A stretch of 64,000 nt of DNA. Source: Larix kaempferi. Lineage: Eukaryota; Streptophyta; Pinopsida; Pinales; Pinaceae. The position numbers and the translations under genes are program-made. The stretch covers positions 3,961,001 to 4,025,000 of the forward strand of contig BSBM01000036.1 in assembly GCA_027924585.1 (NCBI GenBank), read 5' to 3'. Positions within the stretch are counted from its first letter, which is position 1. Each line of letters begins with the position of its first letter. This document shows, one piece after another, positions 12,485-24,813 of the stretch. A model generated the notes under the pieces. That model was not told the origin of the DNA and did no database searches. It saw only the letters and a list, made by a program, of their open reading frames with translations.

Positions 12485-12850
12485 CTCCCTCTTAGCTAGG
12501 GAGGTATCATCACATATGAGCATCATCTGATCGTCACGGCTTGTCTCGTACATCTTGTCATCATAAGAAAGGTCTTCAACACAACTCAGTTTGTCGGGAA
12601 GTGTTAATCTCCCTCTCTCTCCCTCTCAAGAGAGAGTCCCTCCCTCTCAATGAAGGAGATATTCTTCCTGCTCGTTCTTCCTGCACACATCTTGGGTTTC
12701 CTCAAAGTCTTCACGTCATGACTTGTCTTCAACGAATCATCTCAAGGAAAGGTTGATCACGAGCTTGCTTCAAATTGATGGTTTCAAGGTCTCTTAGCCA
12801 AGTCTCATGGCTAAATCCATGCATTTTCCTGAGTACATGAGTGAGCATCT

Positions 12851-13350
12851 AAGGACTAATCTCCCCACCTCGTCATAGGATGTTCGGGACAAAGCATTGC
12901 CCCACTTTGAGCATTTTAGGGACTAATCTCTCGACCCTGCTTGGTGTCCGAGAGAAAGCACTGCCCTGTTCTGTATCATCTTAGGGACTAATCTCTCCAC
13001 CCTGCTTGGTGTTCGAGAGAAGGCACTGTCCCACTTGACCCACCCCTAGCCAAGTCTCATGGCCAATACTGGGGAAATGCTCGATGCTCAACCTCTAGGA
13101 GGATAGTGTGAGCAATTGAGGATTAATCTTCCCACCCTGTCACAGGATGTCCGGAAGAAGGAACTGTCCTACTCTGAGCTATTCACCTCTAGCCAAGTCA
13201 CATGGTTAATACTGAGGTTATGCTCGATGCATCAACACTATTCATCATGTAAAGGCCAATATCCCCACCCTGTCACAGGGTGTCTGGGAGAAGATACTGC
13301 CCTGCCACCAAACCATTCACCCCTAGCCATGTCACATGGCTAATATTGGG
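12851..13350 (-). repeat. copia-1 3' untranslated tandem array
   Basis: Units beginning GGACTAATCTC...CC-ACCCTG, and carrying GAGA(A)AG-CACTGCCC, recur at 12851, 12919 and 12983 (about 65-bp spacing) and in longer units at about 13117 and 13250 with CCCTGTCACAGG. It sits where the end of pol meets the 3' LTR. Its sequence is unrelated to the arrays of copia-2, -3 and -4. Confidence 0.75.
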
Positions 13351-13416
13351 GGAATGTCCACCCGATGCTTCAACCATTCGTCTCCAAGCTCATCACATCT
13401 CCCTCTGTGGTAGAGC

Positions 13417-13515
13417 GCCTTGCTCCCTTTGCATCTGAGCATCCTGCTCCCTTTGCATTTGAGCATCCTGCTTGCTTTGCATCGTAGCATCCTACTTGCT
13501 CTGCATCATAGCATC
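13417..13515 (-). repeat. 27-bp tandem array in copia-1
   Basis: About four units of 27 bp (GCATCCTGCTCCCTTTGCAT type) follow each other. The 27-bp period makes a repetitive Leu/His-rich plus-strand ORF which is not a gene. Confidence 0.75.
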
Positions 13516-13784
13516 TTGCTCCCCTATGACTTGAAGCTAGCTCCCCTTGACAATCATCAATACTGGAGTACTAGACTCCTTCTGTCAATCATCAATCCTG
13601 GAGTATGTGTAAGATTTGTAAATATGGGATGTCTTCCCATTTATCACAAGATTATGAGATTTGCTCCCTCTCGAACACTGAATATCAATGGGATCTCTAA
13701 TTTGGATGACTTCTCATCCATCATTTGTCCTTCTAAACAAGTCTCATCATCCTTCTCTTGTAGGCCATAGCATATGCTTTTTCC

Positions 13785-14278
13785 CTACAAGTCATATTTT
13801 GTCAAATAGTCAGCAATGTTGCATAATCACGAAGATCAAATTATATTTCAATGCAATGACAATAGTTCACACAGTCATGTAAGCATCCTAGCCAATGCTT
13901 CAACACAACATCCATCCATATCCCAAACATACTTGGTGACTATTTGGATGCCTTCCATCTCCACCAGAACATATTGTCAGGAGCGTGCATTGCTCCAGTA
14001 TGTTAGCAAAGAGGTTTCATCCTAGACTAGTTCCATCTAGGGTTCATGGAATGTTCTGCAACATTACAAACAACTTACTCAACATATACATAACATGTAC
14101 TATAAGAGCCTACTGCTCGTCAATCTCAGTCATATATAAATGTATAATATGCTACATTATAACATGCATTACACACTTCCTGATTCTAAGAATACAAATC
14201 TGCATACAACTGTTATGAGCATTCAAATTTGATGTACAAGAGCAACAATAACAAATGATAATCCAAATCCAAATACTT
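13785..14278 (-). other. Intron-like non-coding segment of copia-1 (gag/pol border)
   Basis: On the minus strand the segment begins just after GATAA (GTATTTGG...) and ends in TTGTAG followed by GGAAAA. Homologous segments with the same ends occur in copia-2 (23277-23633), copia-3 (35592-35990) and copia-4 (58451-58845). Conserved inner blocks include AAAGAGGTTTCA and CCTTCCATCTC (plus strand). The 3' end is a good splice acceptor; the donor would be GTATTT, or a non-consensus site within GATAAGTA. Whether it is spliced is inference. Confidence 0.55.
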
Positions 14279-14582
14279 ATCTTTTTTTGTTTGTGTGGGC
14301 TCCCTCTTGATCTCTGCCTCCTTGCAGGGATCAGTGGAGTCCTTAGATCTTTATCTTCTTTCTTGTCGAAAGCCCATTGAAGAAACTACAACCCGGATCT
14401 TCATACATCACTAATGAATAAGAAATTTTGTTGGACTCTCGTACCAGGGAAAATGGTCCAACTTACAATAAAAGGAAATCAAAAGAAATATTCTGTTGGC
14501 ATCTCGTTAGGTTTTTCCTTTATCAGTGAAGGCTCCTCATCAACATGGGCTGTTGACGCATGTTGCTGCCCTCTCTTTCTCT

Positions 14583-15327
14583 AAGGACAATCTGAAGCAT
14601 AGTGACCAAACTTGTCACACCTGTAACAGTGGATGTGTGAAATGTCCTTCTTCCTTGGTCCTTGATATGAATTCTTCTTCTGAAAGTTCCTTTTCTCTTT
14701 GCATTTTCTTGCATTAGCTGCAAGGGCTAGAGTATTTCCGTCTTGAGGTTCTTATGGGTTATTTCTTGACAACATTATGGTTTCTTCTCAAACATAGTCA
14801 AACCAAAGACTATCAAATTTGGGCAGTGTCTCTCGACCACATATGCTTTGAATAAATGATTCCCATGAGGATGGAAATCCATTAAGAGCTACAGTGACAA
14901 GTTCTTCATCATCAATGAGGTCCCCAATAGCATGTAGTTGTTCTTTTAGTTGAGATATCTTCATAAGATAATCAACTATAGAATCTGATTTGGTCATCTT
15001 GGTGCTGTGGAGTTGATTCTTCAAGGCCACTTTCCTGCTGGCGTCCTTGCTCTCAAATAGTCGAACTAGTGCATCAAACATGGCCTTAGCAGTCTTTAAC
15101 TCCGAGATATCCTTAGTAGTCTTTAACTCTGAGATATGAGGTATCAAGTGATCTTTCACAGAATTTGTCAAGATTCTCTTGGCCATTACTTCATTTTTAT
15201 TATATTTAGATTTCTTTGAATCTGTTGCTGGTTCAGAGATGTCTTCCTTTACATAATTCTTGATCTCATTTTCATCCAAGACAAGAAGTAACCCGGTCTT
15301 CCAAGATCCGAGGTTAGAGGCTGACAC
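14583..15327 (-). pseudogene. copia-1 gag (UBN2 type) with zinc knuckle, disrupted
   Basis: The minus-strand ORF 15327-14788 (179 codons) is the copia gag core: WKTGLLLVLDENEIKNYV, ILTNSVKDHLIPHI, MFDALVRLFES, LNGFPSSWESFIQSICGR. The true N-terminus lies upstream in another frame (about 15470-15330), so the start is broken. Downstream, in a different frame (14627-14583), is a C-x2-C-x4-H-x4-C knuckle, CYRCDKFGHYASDC. A 27-bp in-frame duplication (ISELKT-KD repeated) lies at about 15093-15146. Gag would package element RNA. Confidence 0.8.
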
Positions 15328-15688
15328 TGGTTACCATCTTGACTACAGGTAGGAACCTGATTAGAAACCCTAGCATAAGCTAGGTCAAAATTGAACTTTG
15401 GATTTTGAGAAAACTGCTTCCATAGATGAATGCGCCCTTCCAAGGCGAGTTGAATGAGCCTCCTTTTCATCCCGATCTATGGCCAAAACAATCTAAAACT
15501 AGAAACCCTAATTCTTGACCCTGCAGTAATTAGGTCAAAAATTGAAAATTCTTAGAATGAAAATCTGCTTCCACAAGAAGATGCAACTTCCTAGGGCGAG
15601 CTCAATAATGTTGAGGGCGAGCCTAATCTGTGGATGGAAGATGAGAAAACAAGAAACCCTAGTTTCCAGCAATAGTCTCTTTCAGCAA

Positions 15689-15703
15689 GTTGCTTTGAAA
15701 CCA
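15689..15703 (-). promoter_or_regulatory. copia-1 primer-binding site
   Basis: Directly next to the LTR the minus strand reads TGGTTTCAAAGCAAC, a mutated form of the initiator-Met PBS TGGTATCAGAGC. Confidence 0.75.
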
Positions 15704-16179
15704 TGTTAGATTTTCAAGATAATAGCAATATAATTTTCATCTCTTTCAACTTAGAAACAAGTATAGGATCATTGAAAGAGTAACTATGCACATAAACAAA
15801 ATAGGGACGCAATAATTTACCCTCGGAAAACCCAAACGCGGGAATAACCTAGCAAGCCTTTCTTACTCAAAGATTCAATACATAAGATAAGAGTGATGAA
15901 GATCACAAAGAGAAAAGATGCCAAAAGAAAGAGCTCAAAATGTCTTCTACAACCCAAAATTGAACTTTCCTTTGCTTGAGCGAACTTGCTTGAGGTGGTA
16001 GCAAATGAGGAGGGCGACCCCTCTATTTATACATGAATTTGGAGTGATTTTTCCAACTGGGCCGACTTGACTCCTTTACTGGGCCGACTTCTCTTTTGTA
16101 GATATAAAAATACATTTTATTTTTATTTATTTTCCCTTTTGTGGTAGCTAGTGAGGTACCTCACATAGCTACAACAACA
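15704..16179 (-). repeat. copia-1 5' LTR
   Basis: Begins TGTTAGATTTTC and ends ACAACAACA on the plus strand. It contains the TTTACC-(T)CGGAAAACCC core that is shared in variant form by all four copia LTRs here. Confidence 0.88.
16021..16032 (-). promoter_or_regulatory. TATA box in copia-1 5' LTR
   Basis: GTATAAATAGAG on the minus strand. The same string lies at the equivalent place in the copia-3 and copia-4 LTRs, and a related one in copia-2. Confidence 0.7.
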
Positions 16180-19100
16180 TTTAGGACTAAAATGTACATG
16201 ATGAGTAGTGACCTACATTGTCCTTTCAATGATTAGAGTTTGATGGATTAGAATATCAATTTCTAGAATATAATTGGACTACTAATTTATAATTAAAATC
16301 TTTTATTCAATCTATCTTCATACTTATACATATGTTTTTGGGACAAACACTATTAACTTAATATGCATATAATTTCACATTTAAATACACAACTTTTAAT
16401 TTTTTTTTTATAGTAAATGTAAGCATGTAAACAATGTGGAGAACCATCTCAACATTCCTACATTTTTCTTTATAAAATAAAATTAGTCAGAATTATATTA
16501 TTAAAAGTTACACAAATTTACAAACCTTTAAAATTCCAAACTACTATATATAAACCACCATATATAAGATAAATATGTTATAATATCTAAATTCATTTTC
16601 ACCCAATATTGAAATAATCACAAGTCAAAACCTTGTTTTATAGAATAACCATCGAGAAGCATATGAGCCTTAAAAAATGTGGATTATTGATCTTACACAT
16701 AAATATGTTATAATATCTAAATTAGTTTTCACCCAATATTGAAATAATCACATGTCAAAACCTTGTTCTATAGAATAACCATCGAGAAGCATATGAGCCT
16801 TAAAAAAATGTGGATTATTGATCTTACACAGAGATATTGTAAATTTGTAATTGAAAATAATAATTAGACACATGAAACAAAGATGTCATGATGGTTTCAT
16901 ATTTAAATGTGGATTATTGATCTTGCACAGAGATATTGTAAATTTGTAATTGAAAATAATAATTAGACACATGAAACAAAGATGTCATGATGGTTTCATA
17001 ATAAATAGTATTGGAAATATATTTGTAATTGAAAATAATAATGGTTTCATAATAAATAGTATTGGAAATATTTACAAGATATAGTATTGTTTTTATGATG
17101 GATTATGTGAGAAATCAAATGAGGAATTCAACTTGGAATGGTAAAAGTCTCTTGTTTTTAAGTATATATTTATTTATTGATTTATTTTGAAGAGAGCAAA
17201 ATCTATCATAATTTAGTTGTCAAACTGGTATTGAGGACAACCATTATTGGCTGCTATCTCTAAATGTGAGTTCTCCAAATGTGAATTGACTTATGGGCTG
17301 GTGGTCTATAAGGGGGCAGACTTCCACTTCTACCATTTGTCTATGATGGTCTATAAAGAGGTAGACTTCCACTTCGATCTTAGGTTGTTAATCTGTTTCC
17401 TTACATCCGCTTTTAGCAATCAAAAACAGTTTAAAGTCTTAATCCAAGACCATATTCTAAACCTATATAAAAAACATGAGTATTGAATTACAATTTAATA
17501 AATATGAGATTTTCATATATGTGTAAAACGATAAAAATAATGATAGATATTATCAAGTAGTTGACCTTGTGGTAAATTAAAGAAAGATATGTAACTTTTA
17601 ATCTTGAATAAGTTGGATTGGTTTATTATGTCCTGCCCAACGCGAACATATAAAAATCGTGATTCCTCATTTAATCTTACCGTTCAAGACTTTGATTTTT
17701 TTATTTCCAAATGTTTAACCGTTCAAGACTTTGATTTTTTATTTCCAAATGTTTAACTTTGAGAAAAACTTAAAATATTATTTTTATTGATTTTTTATTT
17801 CCAAATGTTTAACTTTGAGAAAAACTTAAAATATTATTTTTATTTTTTAAATAATTCATTTCACTATTTTTTATTGATTATTAAACACTGCCGTAATCTT
17901 TGAAATATGTAACTCAGGAGGTGGCGGCAGGATTACGTCACCATTATGTACGCGCCAGCCAAGGATTTTAAATGCAATAGATACATGTGGTACTTGTTTA
18001 ATAATTATTATTATATTCATTAAACGTGTCTCTCCAAAAAAAATCAGCTCATCACGCCTCCGACAAATCTGATTCATCATGCTGTAGCCTCTTGTTTTTT
18101 CAAATCGGAAAATAGCTTAACTTTATATTAATAAAGATTTGAAAAAAACATCAGACAGAATACAACTTGATAGTCGAGACCATATGATCATCGAGAAAAT
18201 ACAAAACCAGCAGTGATACAACCGCATAGACCGGAGAAAGAAAACGAGAAGGAAATATCAGGGATGGTATATGAATCACTTTTAATATGTAGAAATCCAA
18301 TAGCAATAACACATGACAACGATTATACAAATTTGATTCAATTTGTCTTGTATATTTGAGTGTTACATACTCAGCTTATTATATATCTTTACCTAATTTT
18401 TGTTCAAATTCAAATTTTAATTTTATATATGACATAATATTTTCAAATTCAAATTTTAATTTTAATTTTATATATGACATAATATTTTCCTATCATAAAT
18501 TTAACTTGCATAAATTCTCAATTCTCATTTTCAAAGAGGTCACAAGGTCATTTAACTTATAAGTAAAAAGTTAATTCCTAAAATTTGTAGTGTGATTGAA
18601 TTTGTTTAAGGAGTTTTATATGCCAAATATATTTGATTCTTTTATTTTATATTGGTTGTATATAAATATAGTGTCTACAAAATAATATAATGATTTATTA
18701 GTTATATGTGATTATTGTGGACTCTTTTAAATAATATAATGGTTCATTAGTTGTATGTGATTATTGTGGGCTCTTTTAATTAGTTTGCATGCCTATTTGT
18801 GTGAGTAATAATATAATAGCAATTACAAGAATAGATAAACTACCTTGTAACTTTTAGGAATGACTTACAAATATAAAAATATCACTTCTTTTTGTTTATG
18901 CTACTACTTTGGTTTGACATGTGGAGAGGATGTCAATTAATTATAATATGCTTGATAATAATAAGTGGCATTGGGAGTAAGCTAATATGTAGTAAATGGA
19001 CCCTCTTCTTGGCTACAAATTTGATAACAATTTCATAAATTTTAGGCATGAGTAGAGTTCTACCATGATCCAAGGGCCATGCATGATGGAACAATGCCCT

Positions 19101-19843
19101 TAGGGTTTTTCCCAATTCCGAAAAGACCTAGATTGTTTGGTACTCTTTTTATCTCTAGATTACAATAATTAGAGGGAAGTTTGCTACAAGATCATATGCC
19201 TTTGTGGCATTGTCTCACCCCTGCTACATTGCATAACATTGACATTCTACATGAATTATGACCTATATGGATTCCCAACCAATGTCGGAATTTGATGTTC
19301 GTACTTGCATGTCAACCACAAAAATTGTGATAGTTAATCTTTTATTGCCCTTTAATTCATGTTCATACAAAGAAGGTGACAACTGTGCGATTGTGTACTG
19401 TTGTAATTGTAATGATAATATGAGTAGTAATGTTGAGTACAGTTGTGGTATTTTCACCTTATGTGTTGCAACGGTGGGTTGCAACTATTCTTATTTAATG
19501 TTATTAATGTCTTTACTCCCTATTTGTGCATTGAAAGCTTGCTAATGATGTTGTAGATTGTCCATACCCCAAATGAAAGGCATTTTGGGCCATTGAAACT
19601 TTTTCATATTGCCAAGGTGGATAATTACATAAAGAAAAATTAGGGAAAGTTTGGAAATTGAAAATAATATAAATACGTTTAACAGTGAAGATGATTATAG
19701 ATTGAGTGAAACATGGAGGCTTGTAATCCAACATCTACCGTTCTCTTGTAGCTAAGTTGCGAAAGCTCCATTCCAAGCTCAAATGCTTTTTAACCATAAA
19801 TGCATATAAATATGATAGTAAAATAAGTTCTTTCATTAGACAA
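16180..19843. other. AT-rich intergenic DNA with many short tandem duplications, no gene
   Basis: No protein family is recognisable. Local duplications: about 130 bp at 16571 and 16701; about 99 bp at 16808 and 16907, with a third partial copy to 17090; about 46 bp at 17300-17380 (GACTTCCACTTC); 40-55 bp units at 17683-17845 (TTTCCAAATGTTTAAC); 43 bp at 18400-18490 (CAAATTCAAATTTTAATTTT); and a unit at 18665-18780 (TGTGATTATTGTGG). The 95-codon ORF at 19258-19545 overlaps an antisense ORF and has no recognisable motif. Confidence 0.6.
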
Positions 19844-19855
19844 TATTCATTCTAC
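19844..19855. repeat. Left target-site duplication of the half-LINE
   Basis: TATTCATTCTAC here is repeated exactly at 26948-26959, after the (TA)n tail. It brackets the LINE and the copia-2 inside it. Confidence 0.75.
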
Positions 19856-20120
19856 TAGTTTCTCCACAAAATTAGATAGCCAATGTGCGAGCGAGCCGAG
19901 CTCAATCGCGAAGCTCTGCTAGGTCTGGAGCTCTGCCTAGCCGTAGTGCGGCTAGGGTTTCCCTAGCCGTCGAGTTGCAGTCGCCTGGGCTCGCTGTTGC
20001 AGCCGTCCAGGCTTGTTTCGACAGCTCATGTTGCAGGCCGCTGCCTGCTCCTGCTCTCGCCTTGTTCTTGTGCGTTGTCTCTATATTTTTTGCAGCTCGC
20101 GGTTGTGTTTTGGGGATATG

Positions 20121-20665
20121 TGTTAAATTTCATACATTCATAGCATAAAACATAAATGCATTACCAAGATCACTAGAAGTAAGACAAAGCACAAAACAAC
20201 AACACAGAGTTTACCCTGGGAAACCCAATAGGGAGAAAACCCAACAACCTTCGCAAAGAGATGATAATTCTGAGATCAGAGTACAAATGAGAAAATATAA
20301 AGTGTGGAAATGTTTTCCACAAATAGAAACCCTAGAAATCAGCCTCCTCCTTTAGGTGATGCGAAAATTTCCTCTCCCAAGTGATGCGCCACTCTCAAGT
20401 GTGAGAATGAATAAATGAGGAGCACTAACCTCATATTTATACAAGTGCTGAAACCAAAAAATCCCTTATGGGGCCGACTTGTCTGGGGGGCAATAAATAT
20501 TTTATTTTTAATCTTTTTATTAATTCCTTTTGCACCCCAAGGCTTACATTGATTCTTTCATGTGTTTACATAAGGTTCTTCTCCCTTAGGAGGTATAAAC
20601 AAGTACAATGATAGTACAATAAAATATAATGAATAATATCTTTCGAAGTTGTACAGAATCCAACA
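20121..20665 (-). repeat. copia-2 3' LTR
   Basis: Starts TGTTAAATTTCATAC and ends GAATCCAACA on the plus strand. It is highly similar to 24827-25384, except for an extra TTGTTTACATAA copy in the latter. Confidence 0.93.
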
Positions 20666-20995
20666 TTCCCTCTCAAAGAGGAAGGTATTCTTCGGTCTCC
20701 ATCTGCATCACGATCATCTGGGTTTCATCTTGTACATCCATTCTGTCTCCATCATCTTTTTGCATACTGAAGGTTGTCCACACAATCTCTGTGCATCATT
20801 ATCACCAGTCCTTCGATGAGTCCAGGAGAATCACTCAATCTTGGATCCAGGAGAATCACTCAATCCTGGATATCTGAGATTATCAGCTGTACCATCTTTG
20901 CTATACAATTTGCTACATGTTTGTCTCATCTACCAATGGGGTCCTCCCATACCTGAATGAGATCTCAAAAGAGCAAAAGGGCACGACCATCTATT

Positions 20996-21355
20996 GACTG
21001 TCCTACTCTTTTGTCTATGAGATTTCTCCCATATTTGGCTGAGTATCTAGATTGTAGAGGCACCTGTGCAACCACACGCCAATTGCTGACTGTCCTACTC
21101 ATCTGCCTATGAGATTTCTCTCATATCTGGCTGAGTAATTGGACTGCAGAGGCACCAGTGTGGACCCGACCAACTGTTGATTGTCCTACTCATCTGCGTA
21201 TGGGATTTCTCCCATATCTGGCTGAGTAACTGGACTGTAGAAGGTACCTGGGTGAGCCCAACCAGTTGCTGACTGTCCTGCTCATCTGCCTATGAGATTT
21301 CTCCCATATATGGCTGAGTAACTGGACTGCAAAGGCACCTGGGAAAAGCAGGGAA
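20996..21355 (-). repeat. copia-2 3' untranslated tandem array (about 92 bp x 4)
   Basis: Units starting GACTGTCCTACTCATCTGCC, with ATGAGATTTCTCCCATAT and GGCTGAGTA, begin at 20996, 21088, 21179 and 21271. The array lies between the pol stop (21362) and the polypurine tract. Confidence 0.88.
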
Positions 21356-21361
21356 AGCATC

Positions 21362-23165
21362 TCATCTTTCCCTCTCAAGGAGGGAAATGTTCTCTTCGAC
21401 TCCAAGTCTTTCGCGAAAGTATTCGAATTTCACTCTGGGAAGTGCCGTGGTGAGAACATCTGCAGTCTGGTCGTCTATCGGCACATACTATAATTCGACC
21501 GCACCTTTCTGCACCATATCACGAATGAAGTGATATCAAATCTCGATATGCTTCGACCTGTCATGAAATACAGGATTCACTGACATCTGCACACAACTCT
21601 AGTTATCACAGTGAATCACGGTCGGCTTTGGAATCTGGCCGAACAATCCTGCCAGGAGTTTGCAAAGCCAAACTACTTCTCGAGTTGTTGTGCTAACAAC
21701 CATGTACTCGGCCTCTGCAGTACTGAGTGCTATCGAGTTCTGCTTCCTGCTGCACCAAGAAATAACTGCAGAACCCAAACTGAAGCAACATCCAGAAGTA
21801 CTCTTCCGATCTACAACACATCCGGCCCAATCTGAGTCTGTAAACCCCTGCAATATCAGGTCACCATCTGAAGCATATTTCAATCCATATCCCACAGTGC
21901 CACGTAAGTATCCGAGCACATGTTTTGTAGCAATCCAATGAATCTGCCTCGGTTTGCACATGAACTGGCTGAGGGAATTCATAGCAAAACATATATCTGG
22001 TCTGGTGTTCGTCAGATACATCAATGACCCAATCAACTAGCTATAAATGGTCGGATCAAACAAATCAAACTCTGAAGTAGAATCTCTCAACTTCTTCCAA
22101 TTTGCATCCATCGGAGTAGCCATGGACTTGTAGTCCAACATTCCGAATCTCTTCAATATATCGATGGTGTATTTTCCTTGCCCTAGGAAAATCTCTTTCT
22201 GCCTTTGCCATACTTCTAATCCCAAGAAGTAATGCATCAAACCAAGGTCTTTCATTTCAAACTCAGAGGCGAGATTCTTTTGACACCATACAATGAGTTT
22301 CTCATTTCCAGTCAGAAACAAGTCATCAACATATAATACCAAGATCAGTGGCTCATCATCTACAACCTTGTAGTAAAGGTTGGGGTCTGCATCACTCTTG
22401 GAAAATCCCAAGCTCACCAGGAATCCGTCTATTCGTCCATACCAAGCATGGGGTGCTTGCTTGAGGCCATACAATGCCTTCTTCAATCTGCATACATGAG
22501 ACTCCTTTCCTTGGACAATAAACCCATCTGGTTGTTCGATGTAAACTTCTTCCTCAATAACACCATTGAGAAAAGTTGTCTTCACATCCATCTGATGCAA
22601 CTTCCATCCCATAGCTGATGCAATCGCGATAATGGATCTGATGGAAGTATATCGGGCCACAGGAGCAAAAGTCTCATCATAATCAACTCCCTCTTTCTGA
22701 GAGAATCCTCTGGATACAAATCTAGCCTTGTATTTCCCATATGCTCCATGCTAAGTCTGTTGTGCCCATCTAGGTCTTTTCCGACCTACTGCAACATTTA
22801 TGAGGATATCAACTGGATCAATGGAATCGATAGGTTCATCCTTTTCTGCTAACTCCCTCTTGAACTAGAGGGGGAGATGATCTCATCTCCTTTGGTTCTA
22901 TCATTTCATCATCGATCTCCATGTTTGATCCTCTACCTTTCCTGACAGCTAATTCTTCTTCAAAGGTCACATCCCTACTGACTTCAATCTGTCTGGACCC
23001 TGGGATGTAGATTCTGTAAGTCTTTGAAGACTCATTGTATCCCACAAAGGTTCCCTTCTTGCGTGAGGGTTCCAACTTGGGCACATGTATAAAGACTGGA
23101 CAGCCAAATATCTGAAGGTGGCTTACTTTTGGTTTCACTTCTGTGAAAGCTTTCTCCGAGGTCGT
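21362..23165 (-). pseudogene. copia-2 pol remnant: integrase C-terminus, reverse transcriptase, RNase H
   Basis: Minus strand. From about 23160 comes the end of integrase (EKAFTEVKPKVSHLQIFGCP, then KKGTFVGYNESSKTYRIY), followed by an in-frame stop near 22860 and another near 22750. The RT block 22660-22037 carries HQMDVKTTFLNG, KKALYGLKQAP and the intact catalytic LYVDD. A stop at 22037-22039 separates it from RNase H (22036-21599: TDSDWAG, STAEAEY, HCDN, all three acidic motifs present). The remaining C-terminus is frayed down to a stop at 21362. Protease and the integrase catalytic core are absent, so no functional polyprotein can be made. Confidence 0.9.
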
Positions 23166-23276
23166 CCTTCTAGGTTGAGAGTCATATTCCAGGAAGCTTC
23201 TTGCTGAACATCAACGGGATTCATATGTCCATCGGAACAAGTCTTCTCTTGTAGTCCAAAACAAATGGTCTTTTCC

Positions 23277-23633
23277 CTACAAGTCAAATCCCGACTTATG
23301 ATCAGTGACATTTTATAATCAAATGGAAAAACAAATAGTTTACACAAGCATCTTAGCTAATACTTTATCACAACAATCATGAACATGTCTAACAAACACT
23401 TATGGGAAGTATCTAGATGTCTGTTATCTCCACTAGACCATGCCATTAAGAGTGTGCACTACCCTTAGCATGTAGGAGGGAGATATCATCTAGACTAACT
23501 TCATGAAATGTTGTGTAGCTCATATGCATAATATAACAGGGTAAACTATATCAACTGCTCAATACATTAGATCAACATATAAAAAGGATATAAGACAAAA
23601 ACAAATCTATGTAAGCAAGAAAACAAAATACTT
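23277..23633 (-). other. Intron-like non-coding segment of copia-2
   Basis: Same position and ends as in copia-1, -3 and -4: GATAA|GTATTTTG at the start and ACTTGTAG|GGAAAAGA at the end (minus strand). It is about 355 bp, the shortest of the four. After the acceptor about 110 bp of exon-like sequence (GTCC-ATGGACATATG region) is also recognisable in copia-1, before integrase sequence starts. Confidence 0.55.
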
Positions 23634-23715
23634 ATCTCTTATTGTTTTGGTGTGTGGGCCCCCACTGCCTTTTTGTGGAACCATAAGAGATCTATGTTCT
23701 TGCATTCTAGATCTT

Positions 23716-24597
23716 CTAGAAGAGGAACTCCGAATGATCATCATCCCTTTGCTTCTTGCGATGATGATCCTCTTCTACATCAGCAGTTGAGGCTTCATGC
23801 TTCCTTTTACTTGAACTTCGACAACTATTTGCGTAGTGTCCATATTTTCTGCACATATAGCATTGAACTTGAGATATGTCCTTCTTCTCCTTTTGATCTG
23901 GGAGAGGACTTGGTCTCCGATCTTGGTGCTTGTGTTTATGAAACTTCCTACCTTTTCCCTTACACTTCGTGGCATGAGAAACAAAAGCTTGGTTCTCCTC
24001 AGGTTGAGTGCCATGGCCATGGAGTCTTTGACGTGCTGTGAACCTTGTCTCTTCCTGAGAGCAATCTGCCCAAAGCTTGTCAAACTTTGGTAGTTTGGAT
24101 CTACCACTTATGCTTTGGATAAAGGACTCCCATGATGGTGGAAAACCATTTAAAGTGTGGAGGACAAGCTCCTTATCGCCAATAGGATCTCCACTGGTGC
24201 TGAGCTTGTCTCTAAGTTCTGCGATCCTCATAAAGTATGAGGCAATGGATTCCGACTTCGCTATCTTCATATTTGAGAGTTGGTTTCTCAAAGTCATGGA
24301 TACATTTAGACTAGTGTGTTCAAACAACTTCATAATGGTCTTGAACATCTTCCTAACATTCTTCTTACTTGAGATCTGAGGAACCAAATGATCTCTCACG
24401 GAATCCACAAGAATCCTTCTTGCTTTAGTATCATTCTTCCTCCATCGAGATTTATCTTCTTTGACTTCTGGTTCGGGGACCTTCTCATTTACATATAGTA
24501 GAAGATCATTTTCTTCTAGGAGTAGAAGAACCCTTGAATTCCAGGAAATAAACTTGGAAGCTCCTTCCAACCGATCTTCAACCTTCATCCCAATCAT
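23716..24597 (-). CDS. copia-2 Gag (UBN2 domain and zinc knuckle), intact
   Basis: An uninterrupted 293-codon minus-strand ORF and the only intact full-length gag in the window. Residues about 10-190 form the copia gag (UBN2) domain (WNSRVLLLLEENDLLLYV, ILVDSVRDHLVPQI, LNGFPPSWESFIQSISGR). A basic stretch follows (KGKGRKFHKHKHQDRRP), then a perfect C-x2-C-x4-H-x4-C knuckle, CYMCRKYGHYANSC, near residue 250, then an acidic/basic tail. The ATG at 24597 is chosen because it opens the conserved domain shortly after. Gag ends before the intron-like segment, so it would be made as a separate protein. It could package RNA of this or related elements if expressed. Confidence 0.88.
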   Translation of the reverse strand: MIGMKVEDRLEGASKFISWNSRVLLLLEENDLLLYVNEKVPEPEVKEDKSRWRKNDTKARRILVDSVRDHLVPQISSKKNVRKMFKTIMKLFEHTSLNVSMTLRNQLSNMKIAKSESIASYFMRIAELRDKLSTSGDPIGDKELVLHTLNGFPPSWESFIQSISGRSKLPKFDKLWADCSQEETRFTARQRLHGHGTQPEENQAFVSHATKCKGKGRKFHKHKHQDRRPSPLPDQKEKKDISQVQCYMCRKYGHYANSCRSSSKRKHEASTADVEEDHHRKKQRDDDHSEFLF

Positions 24598-24813
24598 CTT
24601 GATTTGCGGATCTAGATCAGAAACCCTAGCAAGAGCTAGGTCAAAAATGAAAGTTCTCGGAATTGAATTCCGTCTTCACCAATGGATTATTCTAGCCAAA
24701 AATGAAATTCCTATGGCTCTTTTTCTCCAAAATAGTGGGTGAAGACTTCACAAGATGAAACCCTAATTCCTGCAGGGTTCCGACAATGCTTCGGCAATGG
24801 CTTCTTCTAGAAT

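Larger units (their letters stand above)
12012..16179 (-). mobile_element. copia-1: Ty1/copia-type element, pol lost
   Basis: Two similar LTRs (12012-12484 and 15704-16179) flank a 3.2-kb interior on the minus strand. Next to the right LTR is an iMet-type PBS; next to the left LTR is a polypurine tract (AAGAGGGAG on the minus strand, from 12485). The interior holds a copia gag and its zinc knuckle, the intron-like segment shared with the other copia elements (13785-14278), and tandem repeats; protease, integrase, RT and RNase H are gone. It would depend on enzymes of another element. No clean 5-bp target duplication is seen, and the outer end of the left LTR is altered. Confidence 0.88.

Noticed and set aside
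12298-12495. 65-codon plus-strand ORF
   Set aside because: Antisense to and inside the copia-1 3' LTR.
13420-13770. Plus-strand ORF with Leu/His repeats
   Set aside because: Product of the 27-bp tandem array in copia-1, antisense to the element.
19885-20148. 87-codon Ala/Ser-rich ORF
   Set aside because: Lies in the GC-rich 5' region of the half-LINE and runs into the copia-2 LTR; no family.
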